The notes under the pieces: generated by a model
Seen by the model: the letters and a program-made list of their open reading frames with translations, nothing else
What the model was told of the DNA's origin: nothing
Database searches by the model: none
From: Nonomuraea typhae
GTDB lineage: Bacteria; Actinomycetota; Actinomycetes; Streptosporangiales; Streptosporangiaceae
NCBI RefSeq assembly: GCF_009760925.1
Contig: NZ_VRLV01000014.1
Span: 62,001-126,000 of the forward strand
Direction: 5' to 3'
DNA: 64,000 nucleotides
In this document: in pieces, positions 23,957-31,595 of the stretch
Layout of the letters: the number at the start of each line of letters is the position of its first letter
Position numbering within the stretch: position 1 is the stretch's first letter
Program-made: the position numbers and the translations under genes

Positions 23957-24189
23957 GCGATCTCCAGTGGCGCAAGTCCCGCCGAAGCGGTAGTAACGGC
24001 GGGGATTGCGTTGAAGTGGCCGTCCTCGCCGCAACCGGGGACACCGCCACGCACAAAGCCGACCAGGACCGGCTCTTCGTCCTGCGCGATTCGAAGGATC
24101 CCGACGGCCCCAGGCTGTTCTTCACAGAAACTGAGTGGGAAGCGTTCCGGCTCGGTATGAAGGACGGCGAATTCGACGATCTGTCGTAG
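23953..24189 (+). CDS. DUF397-domain protein
   Basis: 78 residues, ATG 23953 with GAGGAGGAG immediately upstream, overlapping the XRE stop by 4 bp. It has the DUF397 signature LQWRKSRRSGSNGGDCVEVA near the start and VLRDSKDPDGPRLFFTETEW with the final EAFRLGMKDGEFD. It is the small partner of the XRE/DUF5753 regulator. Biochemical role unknown; in related loci it can counter the regulator. Confidence 0.93.
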   Translation: MSDLQWRKSRRSGSNGGDCVEVAVLAATGDTATHKADQDRLFVLRDSKDPDGPRLFFTETEWEAFRLGMKDGEFDDLS

Positions 24190-24214
24190 AAATTCCAGCC
24201 AATTCACGATTTAT

Positions 24215-24246
24215 CCACGTGTGGGCACCCTTGTGCCCGCACGTGG
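24215..24246. terminator. Strong 14-bp stem hairpin after DUF397 gene
   Basis: CCACGTGTGGGCAC (24215-24228), loop CCTT, GTGCCCGCACGTGG (24233-24246): 13 Watson-Crick pairs and one G-T wobble. It lies 26 bp after the DUF397 stop and 13 bp before the MBL start. Terminator is likely; it could also affect MBL expression. Confidence 0.75.
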
Positions 24247-24258
24247 GATCATGGCCGG

Positions 24259-25263
24259 ATGCGTATGACGGTCTTGGGGGGATGCGGCGCCTGGCCCGCC
24301 GCGGGTGAGGCGTGCAGCGGCTACCTCATCGAACACGATGGATTCCGGGTGCTCGTCGATCCCGGCTACGCCACGATGCCCCGGCTCCTGGATCTCGTCC
24401 CCGCCGAGCGGATCGACGCCGTGCTGGTCAGCCACGGCCATCCCGATCACTGCGCCGACCTCAACCCCCTGCTGCGCGCCCGCGCCCTGGGCGACCGCCC
24501 GCCGGCCGCGCTGCCGGTGTTCGCCCCGGCGGGCGCGCTCGACGCGGTGCTGGCGCTGGACAAGGCGAGCATGCTGGCCGGCAGCTTCCAGCTGAAGGAG
24601 ACGGCCGACACCGAGCTCGGCCCGTTCACCCTGCGCGTCTTCCGCCTGCCCCACCACGTGCCCAACGCGGGCCTGCGCCTGAGCGCGGACGGCGTCACGA
24701 TCGCCTACACCGGCGACACCGGCCCCAGCCCGGAACTGGCCGACCTGGCCCGCGAGGCCGACGTCTACCTGGCCGAGGCCACCTATCCCGAGGTGGTCCC
24801 GGACGAGGACGCGCCCTACCTGTCGAGCGCGCGCCAGGCGGGGGCGACCGCCGCCGAAGCCGGAGCCGGCCACCTGATCCTGACCCACCTGTGGCCCGGC
24901 CACACCGACGAGCCCGCCCTGAACGCCGCCGGCGAGGGCTTCGGCGGCAAGATCTCCGTGGCCCGCGGCGGGTTGGTCCTCGACCTCTGGGAGGCTTCTA
25001 GGAGGGGTCGCGGTCGCCGAGTTCGGCGAGGGTGGCGGCCATCAGGCCGCGCAGCAGCGCACCGCCGGCCTTCTCGTGCTCGGCCTCCACGGCCAGCCCC
25101 TCCGCCACCCTGGCCTGGTAGATCTCCCGCTCCCTCTCGTCGAGGTACGGCTGGGCCGTCAGGGCCGCCACCACCGTTACCCGCATCCCGGGTCCGGGCA
25201 GCACGGCGACGGCATGCGTGCGCAGGCAGGTCTCGTCGGCCGCGCCGTACCAGCCGCACTTGA
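24259..25263 (+). CDS. MBL-fold metallo-hydrolase with lost stop codon
   Basis: The enzyme domain is residues 1-247 (about 24259-25000). It is a metallo-beta-lactamase fold of the ribonuclease Z/YhfI-like group: VLVSHGHPDHCADLNPLLRA (HxHxDH), RLPHHVPNAG, IAYTGDTGPSPELADLAREA and HLILTHLWPGH. After LVLDLWEASRR the frame runs on for about 85 Arg/Pro-rich residues to 25263 inside the antisense serine-hydrolase gene. A TAG sits at 24999-25001 in the neighbouring frame, where this family would normally end. So either one base was lost or gained near 24980, or the tail is translated junk. ATG 24265 is an alternative start. Confidence 0.8.
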   Translation: MRMTVLGGCGAWPAAGEACSGYLIEHDGFRVLVDPGYATMPRLLDLVPAERIDAVLVSHGHPDHCADLNPLLRARALGDRPPAALPVFAPAGALDAVLALDKASMLAGSFQLKETADTELGPFTLRVFRLPHHVPNAGLRLSADGVTIAYTGDTGPSPELADLAREADVYLAEATYPEVVPDEDAPYLSSARQAGATAAEAGAGHLILTHLWPGHTDEPALNAAGEGFGGKISVARGGLVLDLWEASRRGRGRRVRRGWRPSGRAAAHRRPSRARPPRPAPPPPWPGRSPAPSRRGTAGPSGPPPPLPASRVRAARRRHACAGRSRRPRRTSRT

Positions 25264-25789
25264 CCGGCGCGTCCTGCGCGCCCAGCACGTCGCGGGCGCC
25301 GAAGGTCTGCCCGGCGGCGACCTCGCGCATCCAGCCCAGGACGACGGCGGCGACGGGCTCGCCCGCGAGGGCCGCCTGGGCGAGCGCGGCGTAGGCGGCG
25401 GCCACCTCGTCGGCGGCGACCTCGACGGAGCCGAAGCGGGACAGGTCGGTGTTGGGCAGCGCCCAGCGCACGCCGGTCTGGCGGGCGATCGTGTCGAGCA
25501 GGACCCGGGGGCCGACCGACAACCAGAGGTTGAGCGTGTCGGCATTGGAGGAGACGACCACGGCGGGCTCGGCGTGGCGTCGCCAGCGTTCGGTGTCGTC
25601 GATGTGGGCGGCGGCCGCCCAGGCGTAGAGGGGTTTGAGCAGGGAGGCGCAGCGGAGCCGGTCGAGGCCGGCCTTAGCGGCGATCGAGCGCGCGGGCGGG
25701 CCGCCGTAGCCGCGGGCGAGTCCCGCGGCCTGGGCGCTGGCGCCGGGGCCGAGGGTGCGGAAGAGGCCGTCGAAACTGGTAGCCGACAC
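24998..25789 (-). CDS. Cytoplasmic serine hydrolase, penicillin-binding/beta-lactamase fold
   Basis: 263 residues from GTG 25789 (AAGGCAC upstream). No signal peptide. Motifs of the serine beta-lactamase-like fold are present in order: CASLLKPLY (SxxK), VVSSNADTLNL (SxN in place of SDN) and VKCGWYG (KCG in place of KTG). It looks like the actinobacterial beta-lactamase-related group whose role is unknown. It begins 5 bp after the TetR stop on the same strand, so it is probably in the TetR operon. Its 3' end overlaps the read-through tail of the MBL gene. Confidence 0.75.
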   Translation of the reverse strand: MSATSFDGLFRTLGPGASAQAAGLARGYGGPPARSIAAKAGLDRLRCASLLKPLYAWAAAAHIDDTERWRRHAEPAVVVSSNADTLNLWLSVGPRVLLDTIARQTGVRWALPNTDLSRFGSVEVAADEVAAAYAALAQAALAGEPVAAVVLGWMREVAAGQTFGARDVLGAQDAPVKCGWYGAADETCLRTHAVAVLPGPGMRVTVVAALTAQPYLDEREREIYQARVAEGLAVEAEHEKAGGALLRGLMAATLAELGDRDPS

Positions 25790-25794
25790 GTGCC

Positions 25795-26403
25795 TTACGG
25801 TAGCCGTTCACCCCACCGGGATTCATACCATTCACGATCCGGAGGCGGTCCGGGCAGCGGCGTGACCCCGGGGCCGCGCAGTCCGTCGAGGACGACGGTC
25901 AGCAGGCGCTCGCGCAGGTGCGTGTCACCGGCGACGGGCCGGGCGAAGCGCTCGATGAGCAGGGCTATGTCCAGGTCGGTGATGTCGGCGCGCAGCGCGC
26001 CCGCCTCCTGGGCGCGGCCGATCAGGGCGCCGATGACCGTCCCGGCCCGGTCGGAGACCTGCCACATCTCCTCGGTGACCTCGATCGTGCCGGCGACGGG
26101 TGCGAGCGAGCCGCTGCCGAACCCGACGCAGGCCCGGATGTAACCGGCCAGTCCGAGCCAGGGATCGGGCTCGCGCAGCCCCTCCTCGGCGGCCTCGGCG
26201 GCGCGTTCCATGGAGATCACGGCCAGGCGCTGGAGCAGCTCTTCCTTGGTCCGGTAGCGCCGGTAGAGGCTGCCCATGCCCACGCCGGCCCGTTTGGCGA
26301 TGGCCGAGACTGGCGCGTCGAAGCCCTGGGTGGTGAAGACCTCCTGGGCTGCTTCGAGAAGTTTGAGGTCGTTGCGCCGGGCTTCAGCCTGCCTGCCTCT
26401 CAT
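25795..26403 (-). CDS. TetR-family repressor
   Basis: 202 residues. The N-terminal TetR helix-turn-helix is clear: RNDLKLLEAAQEVFTTQGFD, APVSAIAKRAGVGMGSLYRR and YRTKEELLQ. The C-terminal ligand domain is of the common SbtR-like type. A TATCCT -10-like box lies 8 bp upstream of the ATG, so the transcript may be near-leaderless. It is divergent from a quinone-reductase gene across an 89-bp gap with two GGAGC/GCTCC palindromes. Confidence 0.92.
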   Translation of the reverse strand: MRGRQAEARRNDLKLLEAAQEVFTTQGFDAPVSAIAKRAGVGMGSLYRRYRTKEELLQRLAVISMERAAEAAEEGLREPDPWLGLAGYIRACVGFGSGSLAPVAGTIEVTEEMWQVSDRAGTVIGALIGRAQEAGALRADITDLDIALLIERFARPVAGDTHLRERLLTVVLDGLRGPGVTPLPGPPPDREWYESRWGERLP

Positions 26404-26424
26404 GGCTCACCAGGATAGCGGCTT

Positions 26425-26476
26425 GCGGAGCGCTCCGCTCCGATATAGATTCCTCATTCGGAGCATCGCGCTCCGA
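26425..26476. promoter_or_regulatory. TetR operators: two GGAGC/GCTCC palindromes
   Basis: GCGGAGCGCTCCGC (26425-26438) is a perfect 14-bp palindrome; TCGGAGC-ATCGC-GCTCCGA (26458-26476) repeats the half-sites with a 5-bp spacer. Both end with CTCCGATA-like bases and flank the AT-rich GATATAGAT, the likely -10 area of the divergent genes. Confidence 0.75.
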
Positions 26477-26492
26477 TAAGGGGGGGTGTGCG

Positions 26493-27413
26493 ATGAAGGC
26501 GATCGTCCTGAGTGCGTACGGCGGGCCGGAGCGCCTGGTCGAGCAGGAGGTGCCCGACCCGGTGCCGGGACCCGGCGAGGTGCTGGTCGAGGTGGCGGCC
26601 GCCGGGGTCACGTTCGTGGAGACGCAGGTGCGGGCCGGCCGCGGGCCACGGCGCGTCGAACTGCCCGCGATCCTGGGCAACGGCGTGGCCGGGGTGGCGC
26701 GCACCGGCGACCTGGCCGGGCGCCGCGTGGTGACGACGCTGGGCGGGCTGGGCGGGTACGCCGAGTTCGCGGTCGCGCCGGCCGAGCAGCTCATCCCGGT
26801 TCCGGACGCGCTGCCGGACGCGGAGGCGGTGGCGCTGCTGGCCGACGGCAGGACCGCGATGGGGTTGTCCGGCGCCGCCGCGCCGCGGGCCGGGGAGTGG
26901 GTGCTGGTCGAGGCGGCCGGCGGCGGGGTGGGCAGCCTCCTGGTGCAGCTGGCCGTCGCGGCCGGGGCCCGGGTGATCGCGGCCGCGAGCAGCCCGGGCA
27001 AGCGGGCCCTGGCCGAGGAGCTGGGCGCGGAGCTGACCGTGGACTACACCGATCCGGGCTGGCCGGAGCGAGTGCGCGCCGCCGTACCCGATGGACTGGA
27101 CGTCGTCTTCGACGGCGTGGGCGGCGAGATCGGGGCCGCGGCGCAGGCGCTGCTGCGCGACGGCGGGCGGTTCAGCGCCCACGGCATGGCCGGCGGCCCC
27201 ATGACCACGCCCGGCCCGCGGGTCACCGCCGTTCCCTTCCCCTCGACAGACCTGCGCGCGCTGGCCGGGCGGGCGCTGGAGGAGGCGGCGGCCGGTCGGC
27301 TGCGGCCGGTCATCGGGCAGCGGCTGCCTCTCGATCGGGCGGCCGAGGCGCACGCGGCCATGGAGGCCCGCACGGTCACCGGCAAAACCGTCCTGCTGCC
27401 CCGCCGCGGCTGA
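26493..27413 (+). CDS. Zinc-binding-type alcohol dehydrogenase / quinone oxidoreductase
   Basis: 306 residues from ATG 26493, with AAGGGGGGG upstream. MDR superfamily, quinone-reductase branch: KAIVLSAYGGPERLVEQEVP at the start, GNGVAGVARTG, and the nucleotide-binding VLVEAAGGGVGSLLVQLAVA (AxxGGVG). It lacks the structural-zinc Cys cluster, so it is probably NADPH:quinone or enone reductase. It is shorter than usual (about 320-330). It is controlled by the divergent TetR. Confidence 0.88.
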   Translation: MKAIVLSAYGGPERLVEQEVPDPVPGPGEVLVEVAAAGVTFVETQVRAGRGPRRVELPAILGNGVAGVARTGDLAGRRVVTTLGGLGGYAEFAVAPAEQLIPVPDALPDAEAVALLADGRTAMGLSGAAAPRAGEWVLVEAAGGGVGSLLVQLAVAAGARVIAAASSPGKRALAEELGAELTVDYTDPGWPERVRAAVPDGLDVVFDGVGGEIGAAAQALLRDGGRFSAHGMAGGPMTTPGPRVTAVPFPSTDLRALAGRALEEAAAGRLRPVIGQRLPLDRAAEAHAAMEARTVTGKTVLLPRRG

Positions 27414-27471
27414 GCCGCCCAAGGCCGTGGCCGTGGCCGAAGCCGGCCGGGTCGGCTGCGGCCGAGGCCGG

Positions 27472-28614
27472 TCAGAGGGCCGCGTCGAACCGGTCGCGTA
27501 GCTCGGCCAGGCGCTTGACCGGCTCGTTGCTGAACACCAGGCGGACGTAGCGATGGGCCACCTCTCCGCCCCACGCGGTCATCGGGGTGGCGGCGATGCG
27601 CCCACGGGTCAGGAGGCGTTCGGACAGTTCCCTGGCCGGGATGCCGAGTTTCCCGGCGTCCACCAGGCACGACCAGCCGCCCGCCGCCCTGACCAGCGGC
27701 AGCCCCTGGAGCTGCCGGGCCACGGTCTCGTGCCGGGCCTGGTACTCGGCGACCGCCTCCGCCACCCCGCTGGGCTCGGCGAGCGCGACGGCCGCGCCGA
27801 GCTGGGAGAAGCCGCTGGAGACGGTGGTGTTGTAGGTGACGGCCACCATGATGCGGGCCATGATGTCGGCCGGGCCGGCCACCCAGCCGATCCGCCAGCC
27901 GATCATCCGGTACTCCTTCGACACCGAGCCGATGATGACGGTGCGTTCCGCCAGGTTGGCGACCCGGCACGGGTTGACGCGCGGGTGGCCGTCGAAGACG
28001 ATGCGCTCCATGGCGGCGTCGTAGATCAGGTAGGCGTCCAGGCGCTCGCACGCCTCGGCGACGGCCGCCCAGTCCTCCTCGGCGAAGACGACGCCCGACG
28101 GCATCGACGGGCTCATCAGCAGGAAGGCGGCGGCCTCCCGGATCCCGGCCAGCGCCTCGCGGTCCAGGCGCCACAGGCCGCCGTCCACGTGGAGCGGCAC
28201 CAGGTGCGGTCGCGCGGAGGCCAGCCGTACGCGCTGGAGGAGGCCGGCGTAGGTGGGGTCGGTGAGGACCACCTGCTGGCCGGGCTCGGTGACGGCCTGA
28301 AGGACGGGCATGACGGCGGCGGTGCCGCCGGAGGTGACGCAGATCTGGCGGCCGGGGTTGTAGCCGGTCCCGGTGCGCTCGCGCAGGTCGGCGGCGATGG
28401 CCTCGCGCAGGACGGGCAGGCCGGTGAAGGGCAGCCAGCTGTTGCCCTGCCCGTCGGCCAGCGCCTGCCGGGTCGCGGCCACGGCGTTGGGCGGCGGCGG
28501 CACGTCGGTGTCGAGGTTCTCCATGCGCAGCACGTCGGGGTCGGACCCGGCGGCCGCGGCCACCCGATCGATGTCGAAGGAGAGGATGTCCGCGAACCGG
28601 GTGTTGTTCCGCAT
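27472..28614 (-). CDS. Class I/II PLP aminotransferase
   Basis: 380 residues from ATG 28614 (MRNNTRFADILSFDIDRVAA). Fold-type I: GGTAAVMPVLQAV, substrate loop SPSMPSGVVF, IYDAAMERIVFDG with the PLP-contacting Asp, and SVSKEYRMIGWRIGWVAGPA with the catalytic lysine. N-terminal PFTGLPVLREAIAADLRER is typical of AspB/ATases of the I-gamma group. Amino donor unknown. It is convergent with the quinone reductase and divergent from the GNAT gene across 46 bp. Confidence 0.88.
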   Translation of the reverse strand: MRNNTRFADILSFDIDRVAAAAGSDPDVLRMENLDTDVPPPPNAVAATRQALADGQGNSWLPFTGLPVLREAIAADLRERTGTGYNPGRQICVTSGGTAAVMPVLQAVTEPGQQVVLTDPTYAGLLQRVRLASARPHLVPLHVDGGLWRLDREALAGIREAAAFLLMSPSMPSGVVFAEEDWAAVAEACERLDAYLIYDAAMERIVFDGHPRVNPCRVANLAERTVIIGSVSKEYRMIGWRIGWVAGPADIMARIMVAVTYNTTVSSGFSQLGAAVALAEPSGVAEAVAEYQARHETVARQLQGLPLVRAAGGWSCLVDAGKLGIPARELSERLLTRGRIAATPMTAWGGEVAHRYVRLVFSNEPVKRLAELRDRFDAAL

Positions 28615-28660
28615 ACGGAACACGCTGCCTCCGCTCCGGCCGCCTGTCAATACTGGGATC

Positions 28661-29161
28661 ATGGAAACAGAACGGCTGATCTTGCGCCCGCTGGCCGGAT
28701 CCGACTTCGAGGACTATGCCGCGATGCTCACCGACCCCGTGGTGGCCGAGGGCCTCGTCGAGAGCGCCGGCACCACCCCCTCGGACGCGTGGCGCAGCCT
28801 GGCGACCTTCATCGGCCACCGCGAGATCCGCGGATACTCACACTGGGCGCTGGTGGAGAAGAGCACCGGCAGCTTCGTCGGCCGTGCCGGGCCCTGGCAG
28901 CCACACGGTTTCCCCGGCCTGGGGGTCGGCTGGTGCCTGGCCCGCCCGCACTGGGGCAAGGGCTATGCCACCGAGGCGGCCGCCGCCGCGCTCGCCTACT
29001 GTTTCGCCGAACTAGGGGCCGAGGAGGTCGTCTCGCTGATCCTGCCCGGCAACACCCGCTCGATCGCGGTCGCCGAGCGCATCGGCCACCGCCACCTGCG
29101 CGACGTGGACTATCGCGGCAAGCTGGTCCACCTCTACGGCTCCAGCAGGAGCCCCGTGTAG
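28661..29161 (+). CDS. GNAT acetyltransferase, RimJ/RimL type
   Basis: 166 residues from ATG 28661. It begins METERLILRPLAGSDFEDYA, the hallmark of the RimJ/RimL/'ribosomal-protein' acetyltransferase group. The acetyl-CoA loop is PHWGKGYATEAAAAALAYCF and it ends with PGNTRSIAVAERIGH. Substrate unknown; this group modifies N-termini or antibiotics. Confidence 0.9.
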   Translation: METERLILRPLAGSDFEDYAAMLTDPVVAEGLVESAGTTPSDAWRSLATFIGHREIRGYSHWALVEKSTGSFVGRAGPWQPHGFPGLGVGWCLARPHWGKGYATEAAAAALAYCFAELGAEEVVSLILPGNTRSIAVAERIGHRHLRDVDYRGKLVHLYGSSRSPV

Positions 29162-29254
29162 TACTCGTCCGCCCGCGCGCCGGTTGTGGCACCTCACCGT
29201 GAGCTCCAGCCGCCGCAGCCCCTGTGCTCGCCCGCCTGATCACCGCATCGGCGT

Positions 29255-29863
29255 TCATCTGCACCACCATCGCACTCCGCAGGGCCGGCCGCCCCAGTTC
29301 TCCCCCACGATCAGCTTGACCGGCTGGCCGATCTCCAGCGGTGCGCCGGGGTCCGGCGACTGGAACAGCACCCGGTCGGTGCCGGGGGCCATGCCGGAAC
29401 CCGGCTGCGTGCTCACGTCCACCAGGCCCATGACCGGCGCGAACGTGACCGCTGCCCAGGCGCCGCTCCTGCCGACGACCCGCGGCATCCTCGGGTGGGC
29501 GGCGTAGAACCGGGACTCGGCGGTGGTCAGGAAGCCGACCTCGACCGGCGAGCCCCAGGGGAGCTTGGTGCCCGCGGCCGGCCGTACCGAGAAGATGCGG
29601 CAGACCTCGTCGAGCTTGCAGACCGACAGCGGCGAGATGCCCTTCGGGACCAGCTTGAGGCCCAGCCGGTGCACCTCCCGCTGGGCGGCGGCGACCTGGC
29701 GGCCCATCAGGGCGGGCACGGTGATGGCGGGGCGGTACGACACGGCGGCGGACTCGGCCGTGCGGCCGGCCGGGGCGTCGGTGTGCGCGCATCCGCCGGC
29801 CGAGCCGTACGCCAACGCCAGCATCACCGAGATCACCGCGGACGCGGGAACCTTGATCGCCAT
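29255..29863 (-). CDS. PASTA-domain lipoprotein
   Basis: 202 residues from ATG 29863 (CTGGAGG site). The signal peptide ends with the lipobox YGSAGGC. Two PASTA-like units follow: ITVPALMGRQVAAAQREVHR (about 54-115) and MPRVVGRSGAWAAVTFAPVM (about 130-190, ending PLEIGQPVKLIVGEN). PASTA units bind peptidoglycan/beta-lactams when attached to kinases or PBPs; here there is no kinase domain, so it is a stand-alone cell-surface PASTA protein. It is convergent with the GNAT gene. Confidence 0.8.
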   Translation of the reverse strand: MAIKVPASAVISVMLALAYGSAGGCAHTDAPAGRTAESAAVSYRPAITVPALMGRQVAAAQREVHRLGLKLVPKGISPLSVCKLDEVCRIFSVRPAAGTKLPWGSPVEVGFLTTAESRFYAAHPRMPRVVGRSGAWAAVTFAPVMGLVDVSTQPGSGMAPGTDRVLFQSPDPGAPLEIGQPVKLIVGENWGGRPCGVRWWCR

Positions 29864-29948
29864 GCGTGTGCCTCCAGGGCTGAGCACGAAGCCCCCCGAC
29901 CCCGAAAGCGATCACGTTATCGCCAATCGGGAGGACCAGAATGCCCTT

Positions 29949-29964
29949 TGTCCGCAAACGGACA
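29949..29964. terminator. Hairpin TGTCCG-CAAA-CGGACA
   Basis: A 6-bp perfect stem with a tetraloop in the 146-bp gap between the citryl-CoA-lyase-like gene end (30010) and the PASTA start (29863), both minus strand. It is a likely weak terminator of the CoA-transferase operon or an operator for the PASTA gene. Confidence 0.4.
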
Positions 29965-30009
29965 CCACTGGTCACGGGAATCCCGCCCGTCCCGAAGGTA
30001 TGCGTCCGG

Positions 30010-30828
30010 TCAGGAGAGCGTGCGGTCGGCCGGTCCGTCGTAGTGGTCCGGTCCCTGCATGGAAAGGTCGAGCGGCTGCACCATGGGCGAGTTCGACGAG
30101 GCGCGCCAGCCCTTCTCCCTGGCCGTCTCCTCGATCGAGTGCGCGCACAGCGACAGCGACCGGCAGACGATGAACAACGCCTTGAGCTGCAGCGGCTCGT
30201 AGCCCATGTCGAGGCCGATGCAGCCCATCGCGCCGGGGCCGTTGATCCAGATCCGGCGGCCGAAAACCGCCTCGGTGGCGTCCTCCATCGCGCGGGCGAT
30301 CGTGACGTGCCGGCCGGTGATGCCGAGCTTGTCCGACAGTTCCATCAGCCGGACGGTGCGCGGGTCGCGGATGTGCTGGGCGTGGTGGAAGCCGGGCATG
30401 CGCTCCTTGACCGCGCGCATCTCGGCGACGACCCGGCGGGCGGCCTCGGCGTCGGCCAGCCCTTCCTCGTCCGCGCGGCGAGCCACCGACAGGAACAGCT
30501 CGGCCGGGCGGTCGGCGGTGCCGTGCAGGCGGCCGATGCCGGCCACGCCCGCGGCGACCGCGGCGTTGAGCTCGGCGCCGCCGCTGGTGGCGAAGCGGAC
30601 CGTGGCCGAGGACGGGGACATCGCGTGCTCGGCCATGTTCACCATGATCGCGTCGGTCATCCTGCCGACCTCGGGCGTGGGCAGTTCACCCTTCAGCACG
30701 AGGTGGAAGTGCTCGGCGAAGGAGATCGTGCCGGTCAGCTCGTTGACGTCGTAGCCGCGCACGACGATGCGGTCCTTGTTCTTCCAGGCGATCGCCGTCT
30801 CCCAGGCGAAAGGCTTCTTGTCGGTCAA
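30010..30828 (-). CDS. Citryl-CoA lyase-like protein (citrate synthase superfamily, short form)
   Basis: 272 residues. The start is TTG 30828, with GAGGAAAC upstream and a TTGA overlap with the CoA-transferase B stop. It is a short citrate-synthase-fold protein: PSSATVRFATSGGAELNAAV, GIGRLHGTADRPAELFLS (first catalytic His) and GFHHAQHIRDPRTVRLM (second His). Where citrate synthases carry the catalytic Asp (VDG), this protein reads INGPGAMGC, so the Asp looks replaced. In context (CoA-transferase A/B, aldehyde dehydrogenase) it would be expected to cleave a citryl- or citramalyl-type CoA thioester, but the missing Asp makes the reaction uncertain. Confidence 0.75.
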   Translation of the reverse strand: MTDKKPFAWETAIAWKNKDRIVVRGYDVNELTGTISFAEHFHLVLKGELPTPEVGRMTDAIMVNMAEHAMSPSSATVRFATSGGAELNAAVAAGVAGIGRLHGTADRPAELFLSVARRADEEGLADAEAARRVVAEMRAVKERMPGFHHAQHIRDPRTVRLMELSDKLGITGRHVTIARAMEDATEAVFGRRIWINGPGAMGCIGLDMGYEPLQLKALFIVCRSLSLCAHSIEETAREKGWRASSNSPMVQPLDLSMQGPDHYDGPADRTLS

Positions 30829-31595
30829 AGGGGTTTCCTCTCCGGGAAGTACACACACGCCGGGTCGATCTCCTCGCGAAGGAGCCGGATCTCTTCGGGG
30901 TCCGGTGGGACGACGGTGTCCAGCGGGTCATGGAATTTCGGGGTGAAGCCGGTGTTGTCCAGTACGGCCTGCGTCGTCGCCCCCGGCATCAGGGCGGTGA
31001 CGGTCAGGGCGGAGTCCTCGGCCTCCATCACGCACAGATCGGTGACGACCTTGACCCGCAAGGGGCCGAGCCCGGCCTTGGCCCGCTCCCCGGGGCCGCC
31101 GAGGAAGCCGGGGCTGGTGACGTAGTCGCAGCGGGCGGGGAAGCGCCGCTTCTCGTGGTCGGTCAGGATGACGACCTGACGGCAGTGGCTGGCGATGTCG
31201 TTGGCCCCGCCGCTGCCCGGCAGCCGTACCCGCGAGCCGTCCGGCCGGGGCACCCACGTCGAGTTGATGTTGGCGAACTCGTCGACCTGGGCCCCGCCGA
31301 GGAAGCCGGTGTGGACCAGCCCCCGCTGCACCAGCCCGCCCAGGGCCTCGAACAACGAGCCGTGCCGGGCCGCGCTGCGCATCAGCCGCGGGTCGACGAC
31401 CGAGACCGGGGTCGGCACGACCTTGGGGAAGACCACCCCCGACTCGATGACCAGCTTGGCCTCGGGCGCGTGGGTGCGCTGGGCCAAGGTGGCGGCCAGC
31501 AGCGGCAGCCCGGTGCCCACGATGACCAGGTCGCCGTCACGGATCTGCCGAGCCCCCTCGATCACGAGCAACTCGCGTGGCAGAGCCTCGCTCAC
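30825..31595 (-). CDS. CoA-transferase subunit B (IpdB/glutaconate-type)
   Basis: 256 residues from GTG 31595, overlapping the stop of subunit A by 4 bp. CoA-transferase family I, beta subunit: VIVGTGLPLLAATLAQRTHA, VIESGVVFPKVVPTPVSVVD, and GFLGGAQVDEFANINSTW. The GSGGANDIASHCRQVVILTD stretch corresponds to the region of the catalytic Glu in related enzymes; here the candidate is less clear, as in the IpdB group. It forms a heteromer with the next gene and moves CoA between carboxylic acids, or acts as a hydrolase-like IpdAB. Second-last gene of a four-gene operon. Confidence 0.85.
   Translation of the reverse strand: MSEALPRELLVIEGARQIRDGDLVIVGTGLPLLAATLAQRTHAPEAKLVIESGVVFPKVVPTPVSVVDPRLMRSAARHGSLFEALGGLVQRGLVHTGFLGGAQVDEFANINSTWVPRPDGSRVRLPGSGGANDIASHCRQVVILTDHEKRRFPARCDYVTSPGFLGGPGERAKAGLGPLRVKVVTDLCVMEAEDSALTVTALMPGATTQAVLDNTGFTPKFHDPLDTVVPPDPEEIRLLREEIDPACVYFPERKPL

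Noticed and set aside
24998..25789. Calling the minus-strand serine hydrolase a resistance beta-lactamase
   Set aside because: No signal peptide, variant SxN and KCG motifs, and no Glu166-type residue; resistance cannot be claimed.
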